This document shows, piece by piece, positions 7,448 to 15,944 of a stretch of DNA of 64,000 bases. Origin of the DNA: Acetobacteraceae bacterium. Lineage in GTDB: Bacteria > Pseudomonadota > Alphaproteobacteria > Acetobacterales > Acetobacteraceae. Both the position numbers and the translations under genes were made by a program. The DNA is taken from contig JAIXWG010000022.1 of the NCBI GenBank assembly GCA_027482245.1, positions 53,100-117,099 of the forward strand, read 5' to 3'. Under the pieces are notes generated by a model, which was not told where the DNA came from, made no database searches, and was given only the letters and a program-made list of their open reading frames with translations. Position 1 is the first letter of the stretch. Each line of letters opens with the position of its first letter.

Positions 7448-9844
7448 TCACAGCACCCAGTCATCATCGTTGATGCGCCCGATGCCGAGCGCATCGGCGA
7501 TGGTGGCGCCCTGCGCGGCGAAGAGTTCCACGCGGAACTGCTCCGCCGCCTCCGCGACCTCATCGGCCCTGATCTCGACCTCGATCACCTGCCGCGTCTG
7601 GCCGGGCTGGAAAGTCAGCACGCCCGAGGCATGGACATAATCCGTCGCATCGGCCGTGCCGGGCGCGGTGCGCCAGCCCACCGTCACGGCGCTGCTGACG
7701 GGGTCGCTCAGCGTGACGGTGAAGCTCGCCTTGCGGATGGGCTCCGCGGCTTCGGGCAGGATCTCCCGGATCGCGGCGACCTTGTCCTGCAGCACGGTCT
7801 TCCAGTCATCGGCCAGGATGCCGCCTGTGTCGCCTGAATTGGGGTTCCAGGACCACCAGGCGTACGACACGCCCGGCCCCGCGATGTCCTTGTCCCCATC
7901 GGCATCCACGTCGCCCGACATGTAGTCCACGATCTTGTCGAGCCAGGCGCGATCCTTGGGGTCCGCCAGCCTGGTGCCGAACTCGCCGATGAAGACCGGC
8001 GCCGTCCCGCTCTCCCAGAGGTAGCCCCACATCTTCTCGAACAGGTCGGGCAGCCTGGCCGCGAAATCGGGGCCCTGGAAGAAGCTCTGCGGATAGATCG
8101 AGTTCGGATAGTCATGCGCGGAATAGACGAGCTTGTCGGTGACGTTCAGCGTCACCGGGCGCGCCGCGGCGCCCATCAGGTTGCCGCCCCACCAGTAGTA
8201 GTTGTTCTGGTGCTCGGCCACGCCTTCCACGAAGATCAGCCAGTCCGGGTTCTTCGCCAGCGCGGCATTGCCCGCCAGCTCCGCCGCGCTCGCCCAGGCA
8301 TTCCAGCTGGCGCCATGCGGTTCGTTGCTGAGGTCCGCGCCGATCACGGTGGGATCGCCGGCGTAGCGCGTTGCCAGCTTCTCCCACATCCCCACCCAGT
8401 CGGCCTGGGAATAGCCGCCATCGAACCACAGCCCGTTGCCGTTCGGCCCCGCGCCGGCCGCGCTGCGGTGGTGGTCCAGGATGATGCGAAGGCCGATGTC
8501 GCCGGCATAATCCACGATCCGGTCCATGATCTGCAGCGGCGTCAGCCCGGCCAGGTCCGGGTTCAGGTTGACGTTGATGCCGTTCGGCGTGCCGCCCTTC
8601 AGCACGGCCTCCGCGCTGAAGGGCAGGCGGATGGCGTTGAAGCCGGTCTCCGCCATCTGGTCCATCATGTCGCGCCAGTTGCGGACATCGAGGCCATGCG
8701 GCGCGAAGGTCGTGCCCTCCAGCCCGAACCAGTTCACGGCCGCGATCTTCACCGCCTGGCCGGTGGCATCGACGATGTCGCGCCCCCTGGTGGACAGCAC
8801 GCCGACCATGCCATGCGGGCCCGGATCGCCTTCCGTCACCGGCGCCGCATCCGCGATGACGATGCTCGGGCGGTCGTTGTTGATGATGGTGCCGATGCCC
8901 GTGCCATCCAGGATCGTGCCGCGCACCGGCGCGGACAGCGTCAGGCTCAGCGTCTCGTCCATCTCCACCAGGCGGTCGCCGATCACCGCGACGGTCACGA
9001 CCTTCTCGGTCTGGCCTGGCGTGAAGGTCAGCGTGCCGCTGCGGGCGATGAAGTCCGCGCCACTCGTCGCCGTGCCGCCGGCGGTGGCGAAATTGACCGA
9101 TACCGTCGTCGTCATCGCCGCGGCGAGCGACACCTTGAAGGACATCGCCGTGGTCCCGCTGTTGCCCTCGATGACGGAGGCGTCGGAGACGAAGAAGCGC
9201 GCGCCGTCGTCGTCGATGATGGTCGCGAAGCCCAGGTCATCGGTGATGGTCGCGCCCTTGGCGCCGGAGAGCTTGACGCTGAAGCTCTCCGTCGCCTCGA
9301 ACACCCGGTCATCGACCAGCGCCACGCTGATGCGCTTCACCGTCTCCCCGGCCGCGAAGGTGATGCCGCCGCTGAGCGCCGTGAAGTCGAGCCCCGCCCG
9401 CGCCGTGCCGTTCTGCGTCGCGAACTTGACGGAGACCTCGCCGGTCGCGGCGGCGGAAAGCTTCACCTCGAAGGTCGCGAAGCGCGCGCCTTCCAGCACC
9501 TCTACGTCGCCGATGGTGATGCGCGGCGGCGCGGGCGGCGGCAGGACCGTGGGGCCGGCCAAGGCGAAGCCCGTGGGGTCGGCGATGGCGGCGGGGCCGG
9601 AGGCCGAGAAGCCGAAGCCGATGCTGCCGCCCGCCGGCGCCGTGCTGTTCCAGGACTGTCCGCGCACCACGTAGCGGCCGGCGGAGGCGCTGACGATCTC
9701 CGCACCCCAGATGCTGTCGATGGTGAAGCCGCCATCGAAGGACATCGTCCAGCCATTCAGCGCGACATCGGGCAGAAGCGTCACCTGGCCGACGAAGCCG
9801 GTGGTCCAGGAAGCGGTGCGCTGGAACAGAATCTGGGCAGGCAT
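7448..9844 (-). CDS. multidomain cellulase: CBM2, Calx-beta x2, GH5 nested in a third Calx-beta
   Basis: A 798-residue glycoside hydrolase. Order: CBM2-like cellulose-binding domain (about 5-95), proline linker, Calx-beta 1 (107-212) and 2 (217-322), the first strand of a third Calx-beta (326-341, ending VTEGDPG), a GH5 domain (346-697), then the rest of the third Calx-beta (702-794). The GH5 part strongly resembles the Acidothermus E1 endo-1,4-beta-glucanase (GH5_1). The acid/base Glu lies in LSNEPHG (about E508) and the nucleophile in IGEFGT (about E621). A DxDxDGDKD loop (645-653) looks calcium-binding. No signal peptide is visible. ATG 9844 is chosen because it aligns with the paralogue's start; a GTG at 9886 is possible. 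Confidence 0.9.
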   Translation of the reverse strand: MPAQILFQRTASWTTGFVGQVTLLPDVALNGWTMSFDGGFTIDSIWGAEIVSASAGRYVVRGQSWNSTAPAGGSIGFGFSASGPAAIADPTGFALAGPTVLPPPAPPRITIGDVEVLEGARFATFEVKLSAAATGEVSVKFATQNGTARAGLDFTALSGGITFAAGETVKRISVALVDDRVFEATESFSVKLSGAKGATITDDLGFATIIDDDGARFFVSDASVIEGNSGTTAMSFKVSLAAAMTTTVSVNFATAGGTATSGADFIARSGTLTFTPGQTEKVVTVAVIGDRLVEMDETLSLTLSAPVRGTILDGTGIGTIINNDRPSIVIADAAPVTEGDPGPHGMVGVLSTRGRDIVDATGQAVKIAAVNWFGLEGTTFAPHGLDVRNWRDMMDQMAETGFNAIRLPFSAEAVLKGGTPNGINVNLNPDLAGLTPLQIMDRIVDYAGDIGLRIILDHHRSAAGAGPNGNGLWFDGGYSQADWVGMWEKLATRYAGDPTVIGADLSNEPHGASWNAWASAAELAGNAALAKNPDWLIFVEGVAEHQNNYYWWGGNLMGAAARPVTLNVTDKLVYSAHDYPNSIYPQSFFQGPDFAARLPDLFEKMWGYLWESGTAPVFIGEFGTRLADPKDRAWLDKIVDYMSGDVDADGDKDIAGPGVSYAWWSWNPNSGDTGGILADDWKTVLQDKVAAIREILPEAAEPIRKASFTVTLSDPVSSAVTVGWRTAPGTADATDYVHASGVLTFQPGQTRQVIEVEIRADEVAEAAEQFRVELFAAQGATIADALGIGRINDDDWVL

Positions 9845-9886
9845 GGGCAAGGCATCCAGGGGTGCAACCTGAAGCTTTGATCCCAC

Positions 9887-9968
9887 GCGAGGTGGTCATC
9901 GTAAAGTTCCAATTTACGCAAATTGTCTCATTAATTAATAATTCCGATATGTCTCGATTTTTGATGCA
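9887..9968 (-). promoter_or_regulatory. AT-rich tract between the two cellulase genes, probable promoter region
   Basis: About 80 bp containing AATTTACGCAAATTG and ATTAATTAAT stand out sharply from the surrounding GC-rich DNA. The tract lies directly upstream of the cellulase starting at 9844 and downstream of the frameshifted paralogue, so an independent promoter or regulator site for the first cellulase is likely. I could not fix -35 and -10 hexamers with confidence. Confidence 0.4.
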
Positions 9969-10157
9969 CTACAAAACCCGGTCCGACGGCGCCAGGATCC
10001 GCCCCGCCGCCACGCCATCATCGTCCAGGATCGTCGCCACGCCGATCCCGTCCGCGATCACCGCGCCGCGGGGCTGGGTCAGTTCCAGGCGGAAGGTCTC
10101 CGTGCCCTCGGCCAATTCGTCGGGCCGCAGCGCAACCGAGATCCGCTTCACCGTCTC
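9969..10157 (-). pseudogene. detached C-terminal tail of the second cellulase (out of frame)
   Basis: This frame encodes the missing end of the third Calx-beta domain of the gene at 10148-12421. It contains KRISVALRPDELAEGTETF and a typical 'ATILDDDG' end, then a short tail ending PSDRVL. In the intact paralogue the corresponding sequence is continuous with the GH5 part. Restoring one G in the GGG run at 10157-10159 (minus strand) would give the expected APGETVKRIS joint. It has no plausible start of its own, so it is either lost coding sequence or the product of a sequencing error upstream. Confidence 0.75.
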
Positions 10158-12421
10158 CCGGGCGCGAAGGTCAGCACCCCGTTTGCCGCGACGAAATCCG
10201 CCTCGGACGCCGTCTGCGCCCGCGTGCGCCAGTTGACGGAAACGGGCGCCACCGCGGCCTGGGTGAGGCTGACGACGAAGACCGCCTCCGCGGGCGGCGC
10301 CGCGGTGCCGGGCATGATCGGCGCCAGGCGGTCCGTCTTGGCCGTCAGCACCGTCTGCCAGTCATCCGCCAGGATGCCGCCGGTATCGCCGGAATTGGGG
10401 TTCCAGGACCACCAGGCGAAGGAAGCCGCCGGCCCGGCGATGTCCTTGTCGCCATCCGCGTCGATGTCGCCGGAGAGGTAGGCGACCAGCTTGTCCGCCC
10501 AGGCCTGGTCCTTGGGGTCCTGCAGGCGGGACCCGAATTCGCCGACCAGCACCGGCGCCGTGCCTTCCCGCCACAGATAGCCCCACATCTTGTCGAACAG
10601 GCCCGGCAGGTTCCCCGGGAAGTCCGGCCCCTGGAAGAAGGGCTGCGCATAGACGGAATTCGGGTAGTCGTGCGGCGAATAGACCAGCTTGTTCGCGACG
10701 TTCAGCACCACCGGCCGGTCCGCCGCGCCCATCAGGTTGCCGCCCCACCAGTAGTAGCTGCCATTGTGGTCGCCGACCCCTTCCACCAGCACCAGCCAGT
10801 CCGGATTGGCCGCCAGCACCGCGTTCCCCGCCCGCTCCGCCGCGCCGGCCCAGGCATTCCAGGCGACGTTGTGCGGTTCGTTGTGCAGGTCGGCGCCGAC
10901 CACGGCGGTGCCGCGGTAGCGCACCGCCAGGTCCTCCCACATGTCGATCCAGCGCGCCTCGGTGAAGCGGCCCTCGTACCAGAGGCCGCTGCCATTCGCG
11001 CCCCCGCCGGCGGCGCTGCGGTGGTGGTCCAGGATGACGCGCAGGCCGATATCGCCGGCGTAGTCGATGATCCGGTCCATGATCTGCAACGGCGTCAGGC
11101 CGACGAGGTCCGGGTTCAGGCTCCAGTTGATCCCGCTCGGCGTGCCGCCTTCCTGCACCGCCTGGGCGGAGAAGGGCAGCCGGATCGCGTTGAAGCCCGT
11201 CTCCCGGATCTGGTCCATCATGTCGCGCCAGTTGCGCGTGCCGAGGCCATGGGGCGAGAAGGTCTCCGTCTCCAGCCCGAACCAGTTCACCGCCGCCAGC
11301 TGCACCGCGCGTCCCTGCGCATCGACGATGCTGCCCCCGCGGGTGGAGAGCACGCCGGCCGGCGGCGCCAGGCCCGCGAAGGGATCGCCTTCCACCACCG
11401 GCGCCGCATCGGCCACCGTGATGCGCGGCAGGTCGTTGTTGATGATGGTGCCGGTGGCCTCGGCATCCGCATAGGCGGCCCGCACAGGGTTCGTAAGGCG
11501 CAGCAGGAAACTCTCATCCGCCTCCACCCGCGTGTCGCCGATGATGGTGATGCCGATGGTCTTGGTGACCTCCCCGGGCAGGAAGGTCAGCGTGCCGCTG
11601 CGGGCTATGTAGTCGCTGCCCGCCACCGCAGTGCCGTCCACCGTCGCGAAGCGGGTGGAGACGCTGTCGGCCTGCGGCTTCGACAGCGTCACGGTGAAGG
11701 TCATCACCTTTGTCCCGCTGTTGCCTTCCGTGATGCTGGCATCGGCGATGCTGAAGCGCCCGATGTCGTCATCCTCGATCGTCGCGATGCCCTGGCCATC
11801 GGCGATGGTGGCGCCGGTCGCGCCCGTCAAGTTGAGGAAGAAGCGCTCCGTCTGCTCCCGCGTCGCATTGTCCACCTGCGCGACCGCAACCTCCTTCCGC
11901 GTCTCGCCGGGTATGAAGGTGATGCTGCCCGTCAGGGCGCGGTAGTCGCTGCGGGCCAGCGCCGTGTCGTTCGCCGTCGCGAAGGTGATGGTGACGGGGG
12001 TGGCGGAGGCCTTGGACAGCGTCAGCACGAAGCGCGCCGCGCCCTCATTCTCCCAGGCCAGAACGTCGCCGACCGAGACGGTCGGCAGCACCACGGGCGG
12101 CGGCAGCACGGGCGGCGGCGCCACGACGCCCGGCGCGGTCAGCGTGAAGCCGGCCGGGTCCGCCACGGGGCCCGTCGTCGCGGCCTGGAAGCCGAAGCCG
12201 ATCTCCCCGTTCCAGCCCGTCGCGTTCCAGCTCGCGTTGCGAAGGGTGTAGACGGCGTCGAGGAAGGAGACGACCTCCGCCCCCCAGATGTTGACGATGC
12301 TGAAGCCCGCGTTGAAGCGCAGCGTCCAGCCATTGAGCGCCACATCGGGCCGCATCGTGACCTGCGCGACGAAGCCCGTCCCCCACTCGCTCGATCGCGT
12401 GACGCTGAACTGCGTGGACAT
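10148..12421 (-). CDS. multidomain cellulase paralogue, frameshifted near its C-terminus
   Basis: A 757-residue paralogue with the same layout: CBM2 (about 4-97), PPPVLPPP linker, Calx-beta 1 (113-218), Calx-beta 2 (222-328), first strand of Calx-beta 3 (332-347), GH5 (353-703) and part of the remaining Calx-beta 3. The catalytic Glu residues are in LHNEPHN (E515) and LVGEFGS (E628); the DIDADGDKD loop is at 652-660. A one-base deletion at about 10157-10159 ends the protein early with APGRR. The catalytic domain is whole, so cellulase activity could survive. ATG 12421 has an AGGGGGAG ribosome site. No signal peptide is visible. The pair arose by tandem duplication. Confidence 0.88.
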   Translation of the reverse strand: MSTQFSVTRSSEWGTGFVAQVTMRPDVALNGWTLRFNAGFSIVNIWGAEVVSFLDAVYTLRNASWNATGWNGEIGFGFQAATTGPVADPAGFTLTAPGVVAPPPVLPPPVVLPTVSVGDVLAWENEGAARFVLTLSKASATPVTITFATANDTALARSDYRALTGSITFIPGETRKEVAVAQVDNATREQTERFFLNLTGATGATIADGQGIATIEDDDIGRFSIADASITEGNSGTKVMTFTVTLSKPQADSVSTRFATVDGTAVAGSDYIARSGTLTFLPGEVTKTIGITIIGDTRVEADESFLLRLTNPVRAAYADAEATGTIINNDLPRITVADAAPVVEGDPFAGLAPPAGVLSTRGGSIVDAQGRAVQLAAVNWFGLETETFSPHGLGTRNWRDMMDQIRETGFNAIRLPFSAQAVQEGGTPSGINWSLNPDLVGLTPLQIMDRIIDYAGDIGLRVILDHHRSAAGGGANGSGLWYEGRFTEARWIDMWEDLAVRYRGTAVVGADLHNEPHNVAWNAWAGAAERAGNAVLAANPDWLVLVEGVGDHNGSYYWWGGNLMGAADRPVVLNVANKLVYSPHDYPNSVYAQPFFQGPDFPGNLPGLFDKMWGYLWREGTAPVLVGEFGSRLQDPKDQAWADKLVAYLSGDIDADGDKDIAGPAASFAWWSWNPNSGDTGGILADDWQTVLTAKTDRLAPIMPGTAAPPAEAVFVVSLTQAAVAPVSVNWRTRAQTASEADFVAANGVLTFAPGRR

Positions 12422-12562
12422 GGCGGCGCGGCTCCCCCTGGCATGGCGCCGGCCCTCCCCCCCGGGCAGCCGGCGTCCATCTTCCTAGCGGGGCGCGTCG
12501 TCAGGCAGGGTGGCGTTGTGTCGTCTTGTGTCGCCGTGGCGGCGACAAACCGGGGCGGCCGC

Positions 12563-14011
12563 TCAACGCCAGGATGCGGGGACGTGGCGGAAGGGCAGCG
12601 CCGCCAGGTCGAGCGCGGCCGGCCCCGGGCAGTCGCATTCGACGATGGCGCTGCACCGGCCGGCGAAGGCCGCGCGGAAGTGGTTCTTCGCCTTGTTGGC
12701 CAGCAGCCGCGTCGCGGCCAGGTCGATGCCGTGCAGCGCGAAGAAGGCCGGGTCCACTGCCGCCTCCTTCAGGCTGGTCACGATCACCCGCAGCTTCCCC
12801 GCCCGCAGCACCGCGGTCGGGCCGAGATCGACGGGCGCGCCGCGCTCCATCGGTCCCTCATTCACGAAGCGCCCCGCCGTCAGCCGCTCCACCACCGCGT
12901 CAAGCGCCACGGGCGGCCCGAAGGCATCGGTGGTGCGGCCGCCGAGCCGGAAGCGCCCCGCGCCCCCCTCCCCCGCCGCCACGGCCTGCGCCACCACCGC
13001 CGGGTCGTGCAGGAAGGCGAAGACGGTCGCCACCGGCACGCCTTCCTCCACCAGCACGCGCAGCAACTCTGGCGTATCCGCGACACCGCCCGACAGCGGA
13101 TTGTCCGCGGGATCCAGCAGCGCCACCAGCCCCGCCGGCGCGGCCAGCGCGGTGGCCAGCGCCTCCCTCGGCGCGGGCAGGCTCACCGCGAAACGCGGCA
13201 GCCGCGCGACGATGGCATCGCGCACGGCCTCGGCCGCCCGCATCGCAGCCTCCGGCGTCGTCGCCCAGGCCATGCCGCTCGGCCCCGCATGGGGCGTGTC
13301 GCCCCAGGAGAAGCCGCCGAAGGGTGCGGCCTCCACCACCTCCCCCGTCTCCAGCGCCGCAGCCTCCGTCCAGACCTCCGCCATCGGCCCGGCCTCGCTC
13401 CGCATGTGGAAGCTGTGCAGCACGCGGGGGTGCTTCGCGATGGCGCCGAACAGGCGCTGCCCCGCCAGGCGCCGTTCCAGCATCGCCAGCGCGCGCAGCG
13501 CCACCGCATCCATGTCGAGATGGGGGTAGGTCCGATAGACGCTCGCCCCATCCAGCAGCGTCGCCAGTTCCGGCGCCATGTTGCCGTGGAAGTCGAAGCT
13601 CGCGACCACCGGCGTCGCGCCCACCGCCGCGCGCACGCGCCGCACCGTGGCCAGGTCGGCGGAGGGCTCGTGCTCCGCGACGCAGGCGCCGTGCAGCGAG
13701 AGGTAGATGCCGTCCCAGGGCGCACCCGCCGCGATGCCCTCCAGCACCTCCGCCAGCCAACCCTCATGGGCGTCCCGCGTCAGAGGCCCACCGGGCTGGG
13801 CGGAGGTGCAGCGCAGCACCGTCGCCTGCCAGTCCGGCCGTGCGGCGAGGAAGGCGGCCAGGCCGCCGAGTTCCGTCGCCGTGCCCGCGTAGCGCGCCAG
13901 CGCTTCCGCCCCCGCCACCCATTCGCGGGACATGAGTTCGGGCAGCCCGGTCGGGACCGGGGTGAATGAATTGCCTTCGAACCAGAGGCGGGCGACAGCG
14001 ATGCGTGGCAT
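12563..14011 (-). CDS. M81 family metallopeptidase (MlrC-like)
   Basis: A 482-residue protein of the M81/MlrC family, named for microcystinase C, a zinc enzyme acting on linear peptides. It starts MPRIAVARLWFEGNSFTPV, which is typical. Likely metal ligands lie in YLSLHGA, SFDFHGNM and the YPHLDMD segment, as the family expects. A C-terminal region (about 300-480) carries NKAKNHFRAAF. Family members in soil bacteria rarely degrade microcystin; the true substrate is unknown. It lies upstream of the cellulase pair on the same strand, 141 nt away, and is divergent from the TAXI receptor with only 55 bp between them. Confidence 0.85.
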   Translation of the reverse strand: MPRIAVARLWFEGNSFTPVPTGLPELMSREWVAGAEALARYAGTATELGGLAAFLAARPDWQATVLRCTSAQPGGPLTRDAHEGWLAEVLEGIAAGAPWDGIYLSLHGACVAEHEPSADLATVRRVRAAVGATPVVASFDFHGNMAPELATLLDGASVYRTYPHLDMDAVALRALAMLERRLAGQRLFGAIAKHPRVLHSFHMRSEAGPMAEVWTEAAALETGEVVEAAPFGGFSWGDTPHAGPSGMAWATTPEAAMRAAEAVRDAIVARLPRFAVSLPAPREALATALAAPAGLVALLDPADNPLSGGVADTPELLRVLVEEGVPVATVFAFLHDPAVVAQAVAAGEGGAGRFRLGGRTTDAFGPPVALDAVVERLTAGRFVNEGPMERGAPVDLGPTAVLRAGKLRVIVTSLKEAAVDPAFFALHGIDLAATRLLANKAKNHFRAAFAGRCSAIVECDCPGPAALDLAALPFRHVPASWR

Positions 14012-14066
14012 GCTGCGATCCTAGCGGCGGGCGGTCGGCCCTGCCCACCCATACGGAGGCACTTCC

Positions 14067-15008
14067 ATGCACCGCCGCAGCCTGCTCGCCACCCCCGTCC
14101 TGCTGACCGGCGCCGCCGCCCTGGCACAGGGGTCGGCACCGCTCCGCCTCTACACCGCCGGTGCCGGCAGCGCCTTCCTGCCTTACGGGGAAGGCCTGGC
14201 CGCCTCCCTGGCGAAGCAGGGCATGCCCGTGGCCGTGGAACGCAGCGCCGGGTCGCTGGAGAACCTGGCCAAGGCGCAGGATGATGCGGGCGCGATCGGC
14301 ACCGCCTTCCTGGGCTCCGCCGCCGATGCCCTGGCCGGCACCCCCGCCGCCGCCGGCCGCGTGCACGACAAGGTCCGCGCCCTGACGCCGATGTATGAGA
14401 CGAGCTTCCAGGTCGCCGCGCTGCGCGCCTCCGGCATCACGAAGCTCGCGGATCTCGCGGGCCGGCGCGTCGGCGCGGGTCCCGCGCGCGGCCCGGCGGA
14501 GGTGTTCTTCCAGGCCGCGATGGCGGCGGCGGGGCTGACGGCGGAGATCGTGCCGGGCGACCCGGCCGTGCTGGCGCCGGCGCTGGCGCACGGACGGATC
14601 GACGCGCTGTGGCAGGGCGCGATCGTGCCCATCCCGTCGCTGCTGGCCGCGCAGGCACAGGCCGATGCCATCGTCTTCGGGCTGGATGCGGCGCTTGTCG
14701 CGGCGGTGGTGGCGCGCCTGCCCTATCTGGCGCCGACCACCATCGCGCCCGGCACCTATCGCGGGCAGGACGCCCCGATCCTGTCCTTCGCCGCCTGGAA
14801 CTTCATCGTCGGCAATGCCGCGCTGCCTGACGCGGTCGCCTATGCCTTCACCCGTGCCACGCTTTCCGCCGCCGATCCGGTGGCGGAGATCCATGCGAGT
14901 GCTGCGGGCACGCGGGCCGCGAATGCCCCCGCCAACAGCGTCGTCCCCTTCCACCCCGGCGCGGCGCGCTTCTATGCGGAGCGCGGCATCACCGTGCGGG
15001 CAGGCTAG
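14067..15008 (+). CDS. TAXI-family TRAP transporter solute receptor
   Basis: A 313-residue periplasmic receptor with signal peptide MHRRSLLATPVLLTGAAALA. It shows the TAXI features: LYTAGAGSAFLPYGEGLAA near the start, a SAGSLENL segment, and the C-terminal 'PFHPGAARFYAERGI' that marks this family. TAXI receptors pair with fused DctQM proteins to import carboxylates such as glutamate using the sodium gradient. No such membrane gene lies adjacent, so it is an orphan here. GGAGG precedes ATG 14067 at about 7 nt. Confidence 0.88.
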   Translation: MHRRSLLATPVLLTGAAALAQGSAPLRLYTAGAGSAFLPYGEGLAASLAKQGMPVAVERSAGSLENLAKAQDDAGAIGTAFLGSAADALAGTPAAAGRVHDKVRALTPMYETSFQVAALRASGITKLADLAGRRVGAGPARGPAEVFFQAAMAAAGLTAEIVPGDPAVLAPALAHGRIDALWQGAIVPIPSLLAAQAQADAIVFGLDAALVAAVVARLPYLAPTTIAPGTYRGQDAPILSFAAWNFIVGNAALPDAVAYAFTRATLSAADPVAEIHASAAGTRAANAPANSVVPFHPGAARFYAERGITVRAG

Positions 15009-15880
15009 GGCCGCGCGGGCCGGAAGGTATCGCAGGCCTCCAACTGGCCGGATTGCAGGCCGGTGCGGAACCAGCGCACCCGCTGTTCGGAACTGCCATG
15101 GGTGAAGCTGTCCGGCTGCACCGTGCCACGGGCGCGCCGCTGCAGCCGGTCATCGCCCACAGCCGCCGCGGCGTTCAGCCCTTCCTCGAGGTCGCCATCC
15201 TCCAGGATCTGCCGCGCATCCTGCGCACGCCGCGCCCACATCCCGGCCAGGCAATCCGCCTGCAGCTCCACCCGCACCTGCAGCGCATTCGCCTCCCGCT
15301 CATCCGCCCGGCCGCGCAGTTCCTGCACGCGCCCCAGCACGCCGAGCTGGTTCTGCACGTGGTGCCCGACCTCATGCGCGATGACATAGGCGGCGGCGAA
15401 ATCGCCGGGCGCGCCGAGCTGCCGCTGCATCTGCGCCAGGAATTCCAGGTCGATGTACACGCGCTGGTCGCCCGGGCAGTAGAAGGGCCCGACCGCCGAC
15501 TGTGCCGTGCCGCAGGCACTCTGCGACGCGCCGGAGAAGAGCACGAGGCGCGGTTCCTGGTAGCGCCGGCCCATCTGCTGGAAGACCGGGTTCCAGACAT
15601 CCTCCGTTTCCGCCAGCACGCGGCGCACGAAGCGGCTGCCCTCGTCATTGGCAGCCGGGGCCGCGGCGCCGCCGCCGCCCTGGGTCTCGGTGCGTGCCGG
15701 CCCTGGATCGCCGCCGGAGAGGATGACGCCGGGATCGACGCCCAGCAGCAGCGCGATCACCACCAGCACGACGCTGCCGAGGCCACCGCCCACGGCCAGG
15801 CCCCGCCCGCCCCCGAAGCCGCCGCCGCCGCCGCGACGGTCCTCGACATTGTTGCTTTCGCGTCCATCGCCGAGTTGCAT
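15005..15880 (-). CDS. neutral zinc metallopeptidase, YpfJ family
   Basis: A 291-residue membrane-anchored protein. The N-terminus is rich in Gly and Arg, followed by one membrane helix (about 34-48) and an extracytoplasmic domain. The zinc motif HEVGHH is at about 169-174, and later glutamates in ADEREANALQ and VELQADC fit the family's third ligand region. Start ATG 15880 gives the usual MQLGDGRESNNVEDRRG opening; the frame is open further upstream but overlaps the LysR gene. Its 3' end overlaps the convergent TAXI gene by 4 nt. The physiological substrate of YpfJ proteins is unknown. Confidence 0.88.
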   Translation of the reverse strand: MQLGDGRESNNVEDRRGGGGGFGGGRGLAVGGGLGSVVLVVIALLLGVDPGVILSGGDPGPARTETQGGGGAAAPAANDEGSRFVRRVLAETEDVWNPVFQQMGRRYQEPRLVLFSGASQSACGTAQSAVGPFYCPGDQRVYIDLEFLAQMQRQLGAPGDFAAAYVIAHEVGHHVQNQLGVLGRVQELRGRADEREANALQVRVELQADCLAGMWARRAQDARQILEDGDLEEGLNAAAAVGDDRLQRRARGTVQPDSFTHGSSEQRVRWFRTGLQSGQLEACDTFRPARP

Positions 15881-15944
15881 GGCGTCCCGTCCTCCGTGGC
15901 GGGGCTGCAACGTCCGGACGGCAGGGCGGTTGCGACGCCGCCGC

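Noticed and set aside
10148..10165. programmed ribosomal frameshifting in the second cellulase
   Set aside because: There is no slippery heptamer or downstream pseudoknot that I can see, and the paralogue is read in one frame; deletion or sequencing error is simpler.
10670..13969. 1099-codon open frame on the plus strand opposite the cellulase and M81 genes
   Set aside because: Composition is His/Arg/Ala-rich with no domains; it is the antisense shadow of two genes with clear domains, a normal effect of very high GC content.
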